Positions 26,855 through 35,706 are shown, counted from the stretch's first letter. The stretch is DNA of 42,592 bases from Isosphaeraceae bacterium (GCA_031291845.1 JARLIH010000484.1:1-42592), one strand, 5' to 3'. Program-made: numbers and translations. The notes: generated from the sequence alone by a model not told the origin.

Positions 26855-27880
26855 ATGAGCGGGGAGCACAACGGGCAAGGCAGCACCGAGGACTTGAGGC
26901 GGCAACTCGATGAGTTTCGGACTCACTTCGAAACGCTCCGTGCCGAGGTCGCCAAGGTGATCGTCGGCCACTCCGAGATCGTCAACGGGACCTTAACCGC
27001 GCTGATCGCGGGGGGGCATGTCCTGCTCGAAGGGGTGCCGGGGCTGGGAAAGACCCTGCTGGTGCGCACCTTGGCCGACGCGCTCCACCTGAAATTTCAG
27101 CGCATCCAGTTCACGCCCGACCTCATGCCGGCCGACGTCATCGGCACTAACGTCGTCGCCGAGACCCCCGAGGGACGCAAGTTCGAGTTCCAGCAGGGCC
27201 CCGTCTTCGCCAATTTGCTTCTGGCCGATGAGATCAACCGCGCGACGCCGAAGACCCAGTCGGCCCTCCTGGAGTCAATGCAGGAACGTTCGGTGACGGT
27301 CGCAGGCAAGACGTACCACCTCCACCGCCCGTTCTTCGTGCTCGCCACGCAGAACCCGCTGGAGATGGAGGGGACGTACCCGCTTCCCGAAGCGCAGCTC
27401 GACCGCTTCTTCTTCAAGCTGCTCGTCAAGTTCCCGAGCGCGGAGGAGATTGAACAGATCCTCGACCGCACCACCGAAGCGGCCGAGCCCAGGGCCGAGC
27501 CGGTCTTCGACGGCCAGAAGATTCTCGACATGAGCCGCCTCGCCCGCCAGATCCCGATCGCCGATGAGCTGCGCCGGTACGGCGTTTCGATCATCCTGGC
27601 GACCCATCCCGAGAGTGAGTACGCCACCGAGATGACCCGCCAGTACGTGCGCTACGGGTCGAGCCCGCGGGGCGCCCAGGCGCTCATCCTGGCGGCCAAG
27701 ATCCGAGCGATCCTTGATCACCGCTACCACGTCTCGCGCGAAGACCTCCGCGCCGTCGCGCACCCGGCCCTGCGGCACCGTCTCATCCTCAACTTCGAGG
27801 GCCAGGCCGAGAACATCCAGCCGGACGACATCGTCGAGGACATCGTCAAGTCGATCGAGGCCCCCGCGATGGCCGTATAG
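26855..27880 (+). CDS. MoxR-family AAA+ ATPase
   Basis: A 341-residue cytoplasmic AAA+ ATPase. In this family it acts as a chaperone-like remodeller for VWA-domain proteins encoded beside it. The Walker A is GVPGLGKT (60-67), the Walker B is LLADEINRA (122-130), and the ATQNPLEMEGTYPLPEAQLD segment (about 164-183) is the sensor 1/pre-sensor region shared by MoxR proteins. A C-terminal lid follows (SPRGAQALILAAKIRA). ATG 26855 is used; a GTG three bases earlier is equivalent, and GGGGGAG lies upstream. It is the first gene of the VWA operon, 45 bases before the DUF58 gene, and its partners are probably the three VWA or VWA-like proteins downstream. Confidence 0.96.
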   Translation: MSGEHNGQGSTEDLRRQLDEFRTHFETLRAEVAKVIVGHSEIVNGTLTALIAGGHVLLEGVPGLGKTLLVRTLADALHLKFQRIQFTPDLMPADVIGTNVVAETPEGRKFEFQQGPVFANLLLADEINRATPKTQSALLESMQERSVTVAGKTYHLHRPFFVLATQNPLEMEGTYPLPEAQLDRFFFKLLVKFPSAEEIEQILDRTTEAAEPRAEPVFDGQKILDMSRLARQIPIADELRRYGVSIILATHPESEYATEMTRQYVRYGSSPRGAQALILAAKIRAILDHRYHVSREDLRAVAHPALRHRLILNFEGQAENIQPDDIVEDIVKSIEAPAMAV

Positions 27881-27925
27881 CACCGGTGCGTCTCACGCAC
27901 CCAACGACGCTTTCAGGAACCGCGC

Positions 27926-28804
27926 ATGGCCCTGTTTGACTCCGAGTTCCTCAAAAAGCTGGAATACCTCTCGCTCGTCTCCCGGCGGGTCTTCCGGGGC
28001 TCGATCCTGGCGCAGCGGCGGACGATGCAGCTAGGCGGCGGCATCGAGTTCGCCGACCATCGCGAGTATACCCCGGGCGACGACTTCCGCTACCTCGACT
28101 GGAACGTCTACGCCCGCCACGACGAGCTGCTCCTGAAACGGTTCCAGGAAGAGGAAGATCTCCACGTCTATATCTTCTTGGACGTCTCGCGCAGCATGGC
28201 CTTCGGATCGCCGCCGAAGTTCGATTTTGCGCGGCAGGTCGGGGCGGCCCTGGCCTACATCGCACTGGCGGACCTGGACCGCGTGGCGATCGTCGCGTTC
28301 GGCGGCGACATCATCGCCGACTTCCCCCTGACGCGCGGCAAGGCGCGGATCCTGTCGCTGCTCAAGTTTCTCGAGAACCTGCCTGCCGACGGCTCGGTCA
28401 CCGACCTCGCGCGGGTGGCGTCGGGGTTCGTCCATCGCACGCAACGGCGGGGGCTGGCCGTGGTGATCAGCGATTTGTACGACCCGGGCGGGTTCCAGAA
28501 AGGGCTCGACATCCTGCGGCACCACCGCTACGAGCCGCACGTCGTCCAGGTGTATGACCGCGAGGAGGCGGAGCCGAACCTGCTGGGCGACCTGGAGCTG
28601 TACGACATCGAGACCGGCTCGCTCCGCAAGGTCACCGTGACGGAGCGCAACCTGCGGCAGTACCGCGAGCTCTTCGCCAAGTTCCAGGAGTCGGTCCAGC
28701 AATACTGCAACACCTACGGTATCGGCTGCACGCGGACCTCGACCGAGATCCCGTTCGACGAGCTGATCCTCAAGATGATGCGCGTCGCGGGAGCAGTCCG
28801 ATGA
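27926..28804 (+). CDS. DUF58-family protein (VWA-like)
   Basis: A 292-residue soluble protein with the DUF58 signature EFADHREYTPGDDFRYLDWN (41-60) and a VWA-type fold behind it, with the metal site DVSRSM (86-91, DxSxS intact). The companion Thr/Asp region is around VISDLYDP. DUF58 proteins are standard partners of MoxR ATPases. The gene starts 45 bases after moxR and its TGA overlaps the next gene's ATG (ATGA), so it is translationally coupled to the BatA-like protein. No membrane segment is seen, so the protein is cytoplasmic. Its biochemical role is unknown in general. Confidence 0.95.
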   Translation: MALFDSEFLKKLEYLSLVSRRVFRGSILAQRRTMQLGGGIEFADHREYTPGDDFRYLDWNVYARHDELLLKRFQEEEDLHVYIFLDVSRSMAFGSPPKFDFARQVGAALAYIALADLDRVAIVAFGGDIIADFPLTRGKARILSLLKFLENLPADGSVTDLARVASGFVHRTQRRGLAVVISDLYDPGGFQKGLDILRHHRYEPHVVQVYDREEAEPNLLGDLELYDIETGSLRKVTVTERNLRQYRELFAKFQESVQQYCNTYGIGCTRTSTEIPFDELILKMMRVAGAVR

Positions 28805-30648
28805 GCTTCGCCCACGCTTCCGCTCTCGTCTGGGCGGCCCTCGCGATCCCGATCGTGATCTTTTACATCCTGAAGATCCGCCTGCGCAGGGTCCCAGTGT
28901 CGACGACCTTGTTCTGGCAGCAGATCTTCGAGGAGAAGAAGCCGCGCTCGATCTGGGAAATCCTCCGCCACCTGCTCTCGCTCCTCGTCCAGCTCGCCAT
29001 CCTCGCACTCCTGGTCCTGGCCCTCGGCGAGCCGTTCTTCAAGTGGGAGGTGCTCGAGGCGAAACGGCTGGTGCTGGTGCTCGACAACTCGGCCAGCATG
29101 AACGCCGACGACGTGCTTCCCTCGCGCCTGGCGAAGGCCAAGGAGGAAGCGCTCCGCGTCATCGACGGGCTCCGCTTCCGCGACGAGATGGCGATCATCG
29201 CGGCCGGCACCGAGCCCCAGGTTTTTTGCGGCCTCACCGGTCACCAGCGCACGCTGCGCAAGGCGGTCGACGACATCCCCGCGACCGATGGCCCGAGCCG
29301 GGTCAAGCAGGCCGTCGAGCTTGCCCGCAACCTGCTCGTCACGCACAAGAACCGCCGGGTGATCGTCTTGACCGACGGCGGCTTCGACGACGCCGATGCG
29401 CTGGCGAAGGCCGACGACGTGGAGGTCGTCCCCGTAGGCAAGCGCACGGGGAACGTCGGCATCACCCGCTTCCAAACCCGGCGCAGCCTGATCGACCCGG
29501 TCGGCTACGAGATCCTCGCCGAGGTCACCAACGCTTCCGACGACCCGGTCGAGTGCCGCCTGGAGATCGACCTGAACAACGAGGTCGTGGACGTCGTCCC
29601 CTTGAAGCTCGCCGCCGGCGGCACGCACCACCAGGTGTTCGAAAAGACCTCGACCGACGGCGGACGCATCGTCGCCCGCCTGAACCGGGCCGACGCCTTG
29701 CCGGCCGACAATCAGGCGTGGGCCATCCTCCCGCGCAGGGAGGTCCGGCCGGTGACGCTCGTCACCAAGGGAAACCTCTTCCTGGAAAAGGTCTTCGAGG
29801 CCAACGCCGGCGTGAAGCTGAGCGTCGCCAAAACCGCGCCCAAGGCCGCCCCACCCGCCGGAACGCTCACCGTCTACCACCGCGACGCGCCCGAAAAGCT
29901 GCCCACCGGACCGGTGCTCGTGATCCAGCCCTCGCAGGCCAGCGAGCTGTGGGAGGTCGGCGAGACCCTGCAGAACCCGATCGTGACGCAGCAGGACAAG
30001 GACTCCCCCTTGATGGCGAACGTGCGGCTCGACAACGTCCTCATGCCCGAAGCGAAGAAGCTCAAACCGAAGGGGAGCCCGAAGGTCCTGGCGTCGGCCG
30101 TGAGCGGCGACCCGCTCTATCTGGCCTACGAGCGCCCCGAGGGGAAAGTCCTTGTGCTGACCGTCGACCTCGACAAGGGAGACCTCCCGCTCCAGACCGC
30201 GTTCCCGATCATGGTGGCGAACGCGCTCGGCTGGTTCGCCGGCACGAAAGGGGAGCTGCGCGAGGCGTCGGCCACGGGGAGCGTCGCTGAGTGGGACGTC
30301 CCGCCGGGTAACGCTGCATCGTACACGCTGCACGCCCCCGGCGGGCGCGCCACGCCGCTGCCGGCCCAGAGCGCCCGCGCCACGATCGGCCCGCTCGACC
30401 GGTGCGGCATCTGGACCATCGACCACAGCGCGGGGCAGGGGGGGGAGGCGAAGCCCGACTTCGAGCTCGCCTGCAACCTCGCCAACCGCCAGGAGAGCGA
30501 CCTCCGCCCTCCCAAGGACTGGGCGACCCACCGCGGCATCGAACAGGCCGGTTTCGGCGGACGGCCGCTCTGGTACATTCTCATTATTGCCGCGTGGGCC
30601 CTCGTTGCCACGGAGTGGTATCTCTATCAGCGCAGGTGGATCAGCTAA
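28801..30648 (+). CDS. BatA-like membrane protein with VWA domain
   Basis: A 615-residue protein in the BatA/aerotolerance-N family. The N-terminus has two membrane helices (about 8-25 and 58-77) around a short basic loop. A VWA domain follows with DNSAS at 95-99 (DxSxS metal site intact) and TDGG in VIVLTDGGFDDADA. A long periplasm-facing region follows, then a C-terminal helix near residues 592-610 and a basic tail. It overlaps the DUF58 gene by four bases, which points to one transcript. The MoxR ATPase is the expected cytoplasmic partner. The next gene is 186 bases on, across a palindromic repeat. Confidence 0.92.
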   Translation: MSFAHASALVWAALAIPIVIFYILKIRLRRVPVSTTLFWQQIFEEKKPRSIWEILRHLLSLLVQLAILALLVLALGEPFFKWEVLEAKRLVLVLDNSASMNADDVLPSRLAKAKEEALRVIDGLRFRDEMAIIAAGTEPQVFCGLTGHQRTLRKAVDDIPATDGPSRVKQAVELARNLLVTHKNRRVIVLTDGGFDDADALAKADDVEVVPVGKRTGNVGITRFQTRRSLIDPVGYEILAEVTNASDDPVECRLEIDLNNEVVDVVPLKLAAGGTHHQVFEKTSTDGGRIVARLNRADALPADNQAWAILPRREVRPVTLVTKGNLFLEKVFEANAGVKLSVAKTAPKAAPPAGTLTVYHRDAPEKLPTGPVLVIQPSQASELWEVGETLQNPIVTQQDKDSPLMANVRLDNVLMPEAKKLKPKGSPKVLASAVSGDPLYLAYERPEGKVLVLTVDLDKGDLPLQTAFPIMVANALGWFAGTKGELREASATGSVAEWDVPPGNAASYTLHAPGGRATPLPAQSARATIGPLDRCGIWTIDHSAGQGGEAKPDFELACNLANRQESDLRPPKDWATHRGIEQAGFGGRPLWYILIIAAWALVATEWYLYQRRWIS

Positions 30649-30721
30649 TGGCCATTCAACCGCCTCGGCCGTGCCGGCTATCTTGGGGGGCACGCCGCGC
30701 TGCCGCATCGGCCATTGCTAT

Positions 30722-30772
30722 GTAGGGTCGGCTAATGCCGGCCGCTAATCGGCCGGCAATGGCCGGCCCTAC
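30722..30772. repeat. GGCCGGCAATGGCCGGCC palindromic repeat, copy 1
   Basis: The left arm (30722-30744) and right arm (30750-30772) are inverse copies matching at 20 of 23 positions (GTAGGG...CGGCCG against CGGCCGGCAATGGCCGGCCC), with a 5-base loop. It sits inside the VWA operon, between the BatA-like gene and the second VWA gene. A strong hairpin there could weaken read-through. Further copies are at 36719-36780 and, as a half copy, at 4303-4325. Confidence 0.75.
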
Positions 30773-30834
30773 TTTAATACTCCGCGACGATTCGAGAAGC
30801 GCGTTCGCCGTCTCAAACCGGAATTGACCGAGCC

Positions 30835-33414
30835 ATGCCCACCCTCCCCTTCCAGATCGAACTGACCCACGCGGGGTGGCTCGCGGGATTGCTCGTCGTG
30901 CCGATCCTGGTGCTCTACTTCTATCGGGGGCTCGTCGACTTCGCCCGCTGGCAGCGCGTGCTGTCGCTCGCGTGCCGGACGGCCGTCGTCGTCCTGCTCG
31001 TGCTGGCCTTGACGGGTCTGACGCTGCTGCGGCCCACGCACGACCAGTTCGTGGTTTTCGCGGTCGACAAGAGCCTGAGCGTCGGGGACGACTCGCGGAA
31101 GACGGCCGACCGATTCGTCGAGGAGGCCGTGAAGAAGGCCGGCAACAACCGCGCGGCATTCTTGGCGTTCGGCGAAGCGCCGGGCATCGTGCGCGACCGG
31201 CTCGAGACCGACGCGGCCCAGAAGGTCGAAGAGAATGGGACGAACCTCGCGGCGGCCATCGAGGTCGCTGCGGCGGCGTGCCCGCCGTTCTACGTGCCCA
31301 GGATCGTGCTCTTGAGCGACGGCAACCAGACCGCGGGAGACGCGCTTAAGGCCGCCCTCCGCGCGGGGATGAAGATCTCGACCGTGCCGCTCAAGACCCG
31401 CGACGACGCCGAGGTGCAGGTCTCGGCCGTGCGCGTGCCGGCCCAGGTGCAGCAGGGGCAGGCATTCAACGTCGAGGTCGTGATCGACTCGAACCACGAC
31501 GACGAGGGGGAGATCGAGGTCTACCAGGGCGCGCACAAGGTCTGGAACCAGCGCAGGAAGCTCAAGAAGGGGGAGAACAAGATCACGCTCCCGCAGTCGA
31601 TCGAGCAGGACCGCCTCGTCGCCTTCACCGCGCGGACGAAAGGATTCAAGGATACGCTCCTCGATAACAACAGCGAGTTCGGGCTCGTCTCCACGGCGGG
31701 GAAGCCGCGGGTGCTGTTGATCGAGAGCGAACAGCGCGACGCGAAGGACCTCGTCTACGCGCTCGAGGAGCAGGACATCCGCGTGGACGTCCGCCCGCCG
31801 CAAGGGATGCCTGACTCGCTGGCCGACCTGCAAAACTACGAGCTCCTGATCATGTCGAACGTGCCGGCCACCGCGCTCTCGATGAAGCAGATGGAGATCG
31901 CGCGCACCTTCGTGCGCGACCTCGGCGGCGGCCTGATCATGCTCGGCGGCGACCAGTCGTTCGGCCTCGGCGGCTACTACAAGACGGTTCTCGAAGAAAT
32001 CCTGCCGGTGCGGAGCGACTTCGAGAAGGAGAAAGAAAAGCCGAGCCTCGCGATGGTGCTCGTCATCGACAAGTCGGGCTCGATGGGCGGCGAGAAGATC
32101 GAGATGGCCAAGGAGGCGGCCAAGAGCGCGATCGAGCTCCTGGGACCAAGCGATAAGATCGGCGTGATCGCGTTCGAGGGGGAGGCCTACTGGGTCAGCG
32201 ACATCCATCCGTGCTCTGACAAGGGCTTCGTGCTCGACCGCGTGAGCACGATCGAGGCCGGCGGCGGCACGGTGATGTACCCGGCGATGGAGGAGGCCTT
32301 CGAGGCGCTCCAGAACACCGTCGCGAAGCTGAAGCACGTGATCATCCTGACCGACGGCATCTCGGCCCCGGGCGACTTCGAGGGGATCAGCCAGTCGATG
32401 GCCTCAGCGCGGATCACGGTTTCCACGGTCGGCGTCGGCAGCGATGCCGACCAGCCCCTGCTGGAGGAGATCGCCCGCATCGGCGGGGGCCGCAGCTACC
32501 AGGTCGAAGACCCGTTCGCGATCCCGCAAATCTTCGCCAAGGAAACCGTGGCCGCCAGCAAGTCGGCGATCAACGAGCAGCCGTTCCAGCCCCAGACGAT
32601 CCGGCCGACGCAGGCCCTGGCGGGCCTCGAGGTCGAGACGGCGCCGCCGCTTTTGGGCTACGTCGTGACGCGCAACAAGCCGACGAGCGAGCCAATCCTG
32701 GCGACCGAGGCGGGCGATCCGCTCCTGACCTGGTGGCGGTACGGGCTGGGGATGAGCGTGGCGTTCACCTCCGACGCGAAGAGCCGATGGGCCGCCGAGT
32801 GGACCGCCTGGCCTACCTTCGGCAAGTTCTGGGCGCAGATCGTCCGCCACGCGATGCGGAAGAACGATGCGAAGGGGATTGTCGTCCAGGTGGACCAGAA
32901 GAACCGTCAGGCGACCGTCTCGCTCGACGCGATCGACCCCTCCGGCCGGTTCCTCAACGGCGCGGAGACCGAGCTGACGGTGATCGACGCGCAGCTCGGC
33001 AAGACGTCGATCGCGATGGCCCAGACGGCCCCCGGGCGCTACCAGGCGGAGTTCCCGACGCCCCTGGCGGGCTCGTATCACCTGGAGTTCTCGCAGAAGT
33101 ACCAGGGCAAGCCCCTTTACCAGCAGTCGCGCGGCCTGGCCGTCGGCTATTCCGACGAGCTCCGCCTGCGGCCAACCAACCAGGAATTGCTCCAGTCCAT
33201 CGCGCGGGCATCCGGGGGCCAGTACGACCCGAAGCCCGAGGCGATCTTCGCCCCGACCGACCAGACGGCCCTCCGCGCCACCCCGCTCTGGCCCTTCCTG
33301 CTCATGGCCGCCGCCTTGCTCTTCGTGATCGACGTGGCCTTGCGGCGGATCGACCTGACCCTGCTCGGAATCGGCGCCCCAAGGCGGTTTGCGCTTTCCA
33401 CCGGACGGCGTTAA
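30835..33414 (+). CDS. Membrane protein with two VWA domains and a GATase-like domain
   Basis: An 859-residue protein. Two N-terminal membrane helices (about 12-30 and 45-65) are followed by a first VWA-type domain with metal site DKSLS (78-82) and a beta-rich segment of about 100 residues. A glutamine-amidotransferase-like domain comes next (about 289-390, PRVLLIESEQRDAKDLVYAL, GGGLIMLGGDQSFGLGGYY; no clear catalytic Cys). A second VWA domain has DKSGS (412-416) and ILTDGIS. A beta-rich C-terminal region and a final membrane helix (about 820-838) complete it. Both MIDAS motifs are intact. Proteins of this layout occur beside MoxR in planctomycetes and related groups. The ribosome binding site is weak (GAG). 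The upstream gap holds a palindromic repeat. Confidence 0.92.
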   Translation: MPTLPFQIELTHAGWLAGLLVVPILVLYFYRGLVDFARWQRVLSLACRTAVVVLLVLALTGLTLLRPTHDQFVVFAVDKSLSVGDDSRKTADRFVEEAVKKAGNNRAAFLAFGEAPGIVRDRLETDAAQKVEENGTNLAAAIEVAAAACPPFYVPRIVLLSDGNQTAGDALKAALRAGMKISTVPLKTRDDAEVQVSAVRVPAQVQQGQAFNVEVVIDSNHDDEGEIEVYQGAHKVWNQRRKLKKGENKITLPQSIEQDRLVAFTARTKGFKDTLLDNNSEFGLVSTAGKPRVLLIESEQRDAKDLVYALEEQDIRVDVRPPQGMPDSLADLQNYELLIMSNVPATALSMKQMEIARTFVRDLGGGLIMLGGDQSFGLGGYYKTVLEEILPVRSDFEKEKEKPSLAMVLVIDKSGSMGGEKIEMAKEAAKSAIELLGPSDKIGVIAFEGEAYWVSDIHPCSDKGFVLDRVSTIEAGGGTVMYPAMEEAFEALQNTVAKLKHVIILTDGISAPGDFEGISQSMASARITVSTVGVGSDADQPLLEEIARIGGGRSYQVEDPFAIPQIFAKETVAASKSAINEQPFQPQTIRPTQALAGLEVETAPPLLGYVVTRNKPTSEPILATEAGDPLLTWWRYGLGMSVAFTSDAKSRWAAEWTAWPTFGKFWAQIVRHAMRKNDAKGIVVQVDQKNRQATVSLDAIDPSGRFLNGAETELTVIDAQLGKTSIAMAQTAPGRYQAEFPTPLAGSYHLEFSQKYQGKPLYQQSRGLAVGYSDELRLRPTNQELLQSIARASGGQYDPKPEAIFAPTDQTALRATPLWPFLLMAAALLFVIDVALRRIDLTLLGIGAPRRFALSTGRR

Positions 33415-33424
33415 TCGTACTCTT

Positions 33425-33472
33425 GTAGGGTGGATCAGGCCGTCAGGGTGCCAACCCACCATCACCCGCTAC
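33425..33472. repeat. Possible decayed palindrome between operon genes
   Basis: GTAGGGTGGATCAGG (33425-33439) and ACCCACCATCACCCGCTAC (33454-33472) form an imperfect inverted pair. It is weaker than the other elements and resembles GTAGGGTGGG...CCCACC repeats of other genomes. It occupies the gap before the small secreted gene. Confidence 0.35.
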
Positions 33473-33500
33473 GATGGCTCACGATCAGGCGGCCTTGACA

Positions 33501-33926
33501 ATGGTCAACTCGACGAGACCGATGGCAACGGCGCTGGGACTTGTCCTCACCATCCTCTCGTTCGCCCCGGCTCCGCCCGAACCGCCGGCCTTGCCGCCCG
33601 AGGTCGCGAAGCTCGCCCAGGGGCGTCTTCAGGCCGCTTTGAAAGCTTTTGACGAAGCCTGGGTGTATTACAAACAGGCCCGCACGGATGTGTTCGACGT
33701 CTTCGCCTGGTCCAAGCTCGTGCTGGAGAGCCAGGCCGAGTTGAGTCAGACCAAGGAAGAGTACGTCGCCGCGCTCGGGGCGCACCGAGACCGGATGCGC
33801 GAGCTCGACGCACTCGTGAAGAAGGTGCGCCGGGTCGGGTTCGCGCAATCGCTCGACGTCGCCTCGGCCGACTATTTCCTGAAAGACGCGGAATACCGGC
33901 TGGCGCGGGGGAAGGCCCAGCAATGA
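33501..33926 (+). CDS. Small secreted helical protein of unknown function
   Basis: About 141 residues. A hydrophobic stretch near the N-terminus (ATALGLVLTILSFAPAP) fits a signal peptide, and the rest is helical and charged (LAQGRLQAALKAFDEAWVYYKQA, with coiled-coil character through about residue 125). No cysteine or catalytic motif is seen. Starts at 33474, 33501 and 33522 are all possible; 33501 gives the best signal peptide with a basic n-region, but no ribosome binding site decides the matter. Its TGA overlaps ATGA at 33923, an alternative start of the next gene. It is in the VWA operon, so an envelope role beside those proteins is an inference. Confidence 0.7.
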   Translation: MVNSTRPMATALGLVLTILSFAPAPPEPPALPPEVAKLAQGRLQAALKAFDEAWVYYKQARTDVFDVFAWSKLVLESQAELSQTKEEYVAALGAHRDRMRELDALVKKVRRVGFAQSLDVASADYFLKDAEYRLARGKAQQ

Positions 33927-33982
33927 GTGGTCCGGAGGCTCTATCCTCTTTCTCATTGTTTCGTCGCAGGGGAGGTCAAGCC

Positions 33983-35473
33983 ATGGCGCGTCGAATCTAT
34001 CACGAACTCATGCCGGTGCGCAGACGTCAGCGCTGGCAGTTGCTCGCCCGCGCGGCGGTACTGGGCCTGCTCGCCAGCTCATTGGCGGGCATCGGCCTGG
34101 GGGCGTGGAAGTGGGCCACGCGCCATGAAGTGACGCCGGCCCTGGCCGCAGGCGTGCTGGCGGCTGGCCCCATCCTGGGCCTCCTCCTTGGCGCCCTCTG
34201 GCGCCGTGGCTGGCGCGACGCGGCGATCGCGGTCGACAGCACCTACGCACTCAAGGATCGCACCCTCACCGCGCTCGACTTTCTCGGCCGGTCGCACACG
34301 ACGCTGCTGCACGAGCTGGAGGTGAGCGACACCCAGGCCCGCCTGGCGACGCTCAAGGCTTCCGAAGTCGCCCCGCTCCGGCTTCCCCGCGTGCTGCCCG
34401 TCGCCTGCGGCGCACTCGCCCTGGCCGCCCTGCTCCTGGGCATCCCACTCGGCGGCAAGAAGGCCGCCGCCGGCCCACTGCCGCCGATCGCCGAGATCGT
34501 CGCCGAGGCGACCAAGATCGGCGAGGACTTGAAAGCGCTTGACGAGCTCGCAAAGTCCGAGAAGGACGAGAAGCTCCAGGAGCTCGTCAAGCAGCTCAAG
34601 GAGAAGGCCGACGAGATGAAGCAACCCGGGGTCGACGAGCGCGAGGCGCTCGCGAAGCTCTCGGAGATGCAGGCCGCCATCGCCGCGCAGCAGGCGCAGT
34701 ACAACGTCGGCCTCGTCGACGGACAACTCCAGGCGCTCGGTGACGCCCTCGTCCCGGCCGAGTCGCTCGAAGCGGCGGGCCACGCCCTCCAGGAAGCGAA
34801 GTTCGACCAGGCCGCCAAGGAGCTCGAGAAGCTCGAGAACCCCGAGCTCGACCGCAAAGAAGCCAAAACCGTCGAGGAGAAGCTCAAGCAGGTCGCCAAC
34901 GCCATGGGTGAAGTCGGCCTGGGCCAGATGAGCGAGGCCGCCACCGAGCTGGCCGACGGCATCAAGGGGGGACACAAGGCCAAGGTCTCGAAGGGGGCCA
35001 AGGCGCTCGCCGACGCGGCCAAGAGCCACGCACGCCGGCGCAAGATCAAGGAAATCCTCGACGCCGAGGTCGACGACCTCAATGAGAGCAAGGGGAAGAT
35101 GCGGGACAACAAGGTCGCCACACGGTTCCGCAAGACCGAGCGGTCGAAGTCCCCCTCCTCCGACTGGGGCGCGGGGATCAGCGGCAACGAGGGAGCCCCG
35201 ACGAACCTTGCCGCAAACCGCGAGCAGAAGGACATCACCGGCAACCCGGGCGACGGCCCGTCCGAAATGGAAACAACCCACTCCCCCGAAGGCCGCCAGG
35301 CCGCCGCGCGGCAGTACCGGCAGTCGTACCAGAAGTACCGCAAGATGTCGGAGGCCGTCCTCGACAGCGAGCCGATCCCGCTGGGCCACCGCCAGACGAT
35401 TCGCAAGTACTTCGAGCTCATCCGCCCCCAAAACGGCGAGGGAGAGGAAATCAAGGACGCGCCGGCCAAGTGA
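33983..35473 (+). CDS. Membrane-anchored coiled-coil protein, last gene of the VWA operon
   Basis: About 496 residues. Basic N-terminus, then two membrane helices (LLARAAVLGLLASSLAGIGL and ALAAGVLAAGPILGLLLGAL). A segment IAVDSTYALKDRTLTALDFL resembles the region after the helices in DUF4175-like proteins. A third helix lies near residues 140-160. The rest is a long Lys/Glu/Ala-rich coiled coil (KSEKDEKLQELVKQLKEKAD) and a hydrophilic tail. The ATG at 33983 has AGGGGAGG upstream; ATG 33923, overlapping the previous stop, is a fair alternative with its own GGGGGAAGG. Function unknown. The gene is followed by a strong terminator, so it closes the operon. Confidence 0.82.
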   Translation: MARRIYHELMPVRRRQRWQLLARAAVLGLLASSLAGIGLGAWKWATRHEVTPALAAGVLAAGPILGLLLGALWRRGWRDAAIAVDSTYALKDRTLTALDFLGRSHTTLLHELEVSDTQARLATLKASEVAPLRLPRVLPVACGALALAALLLGIPLGGKKAAAGPLPPIAEIVAEATKIGEDLKALDELAKSEKDEKLQELVKQLKEKADEMKQPGVDEREALAKLSEMQAAIAAQQAQYNVGLVDGQLQALGDALVPAESLEAAGHALQEAKFDQAAKELEKLENPELDRKEAKTVEEKLKQVANAMGEVGLGQMSEAATELADGIKGGHKAKVSKGAKALADAAKSHARRRKIKEILDAEVDDLNESKGKMRDNKVATRFRKTERSKSPSSDWGAGISGNEGAPTNLAANREQKDITGNPGDGPSEMETTHSPEGRQAAARQYRQSYQKYRKMSEAVLDSEPIPLGHRQTIRKYFELIRPQNGEGEEIKDAPAK

Positions 35474-35502
35474 CTCTGTCCGCCGATTGTTGTAAACTAT
35501 CG

Positions 35503-35539
35503 CCCCGCGCGGGGATGAGCCCGCGCGGGGTTTCTGTTT
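35503..35539 (+). terminator. Intrinsic terminator of the VWA operon
   Basis: An 11-bp perfect GC stem pairs 35503-35513 (CCCCGCGCGGG) with 35520-35530 around a 6-base loop, followed by TTTCTGTTT. It lies about 30 bases after the last gene's stop. Confidence 0.9.
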
Positions 35540-35567
35540 CGAAACGACGGTCTAATGACTTGCCAAA

Positions 35568-35706
35568 GAAGAGAGTTATCCGCAGACGACGCAGATGGAC
35601 ACCGATCAAGAAACAATTAATGCAATGTTGCTATCGTTTCGTCTCGCTGAGTAGTTTTGCTCTCCTATTGTTATTTATCTGCGTCATCTGCGAATAGCTC
35701 TCTTCC
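35568..35706. repeat. Palindromic CGCAGAYGACGCAGAT repeat element
   Basis: The left arm (35568-35596, GAAGAGAGTTATCCGCAGAC then GACGCAGAT) and the right arm (35677-35705/6) are inverse copies matching at 26 of 29 positions. The interior of about 80 bases is AT-rich. Short repeats of the form ATCTGCGTCATCTGCGG are familiar between genes in several bacterial groups (recalled, not searched). It lies between the operon terminator and the aldo/keto reductase gene. Confidence 0.8.

Noticed and set aside
28714..30708. Open frame of 664 codons opposite the BatA-like gene
   Set aside because: No recognisable domain; the plus-strand gene has VWA motifs and coupled start and stop.
33495..33508. TTGAC/GTCAA palindrome
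   Set aside because: Five-base arms only, at the start of a small gene; it can arise by chance.
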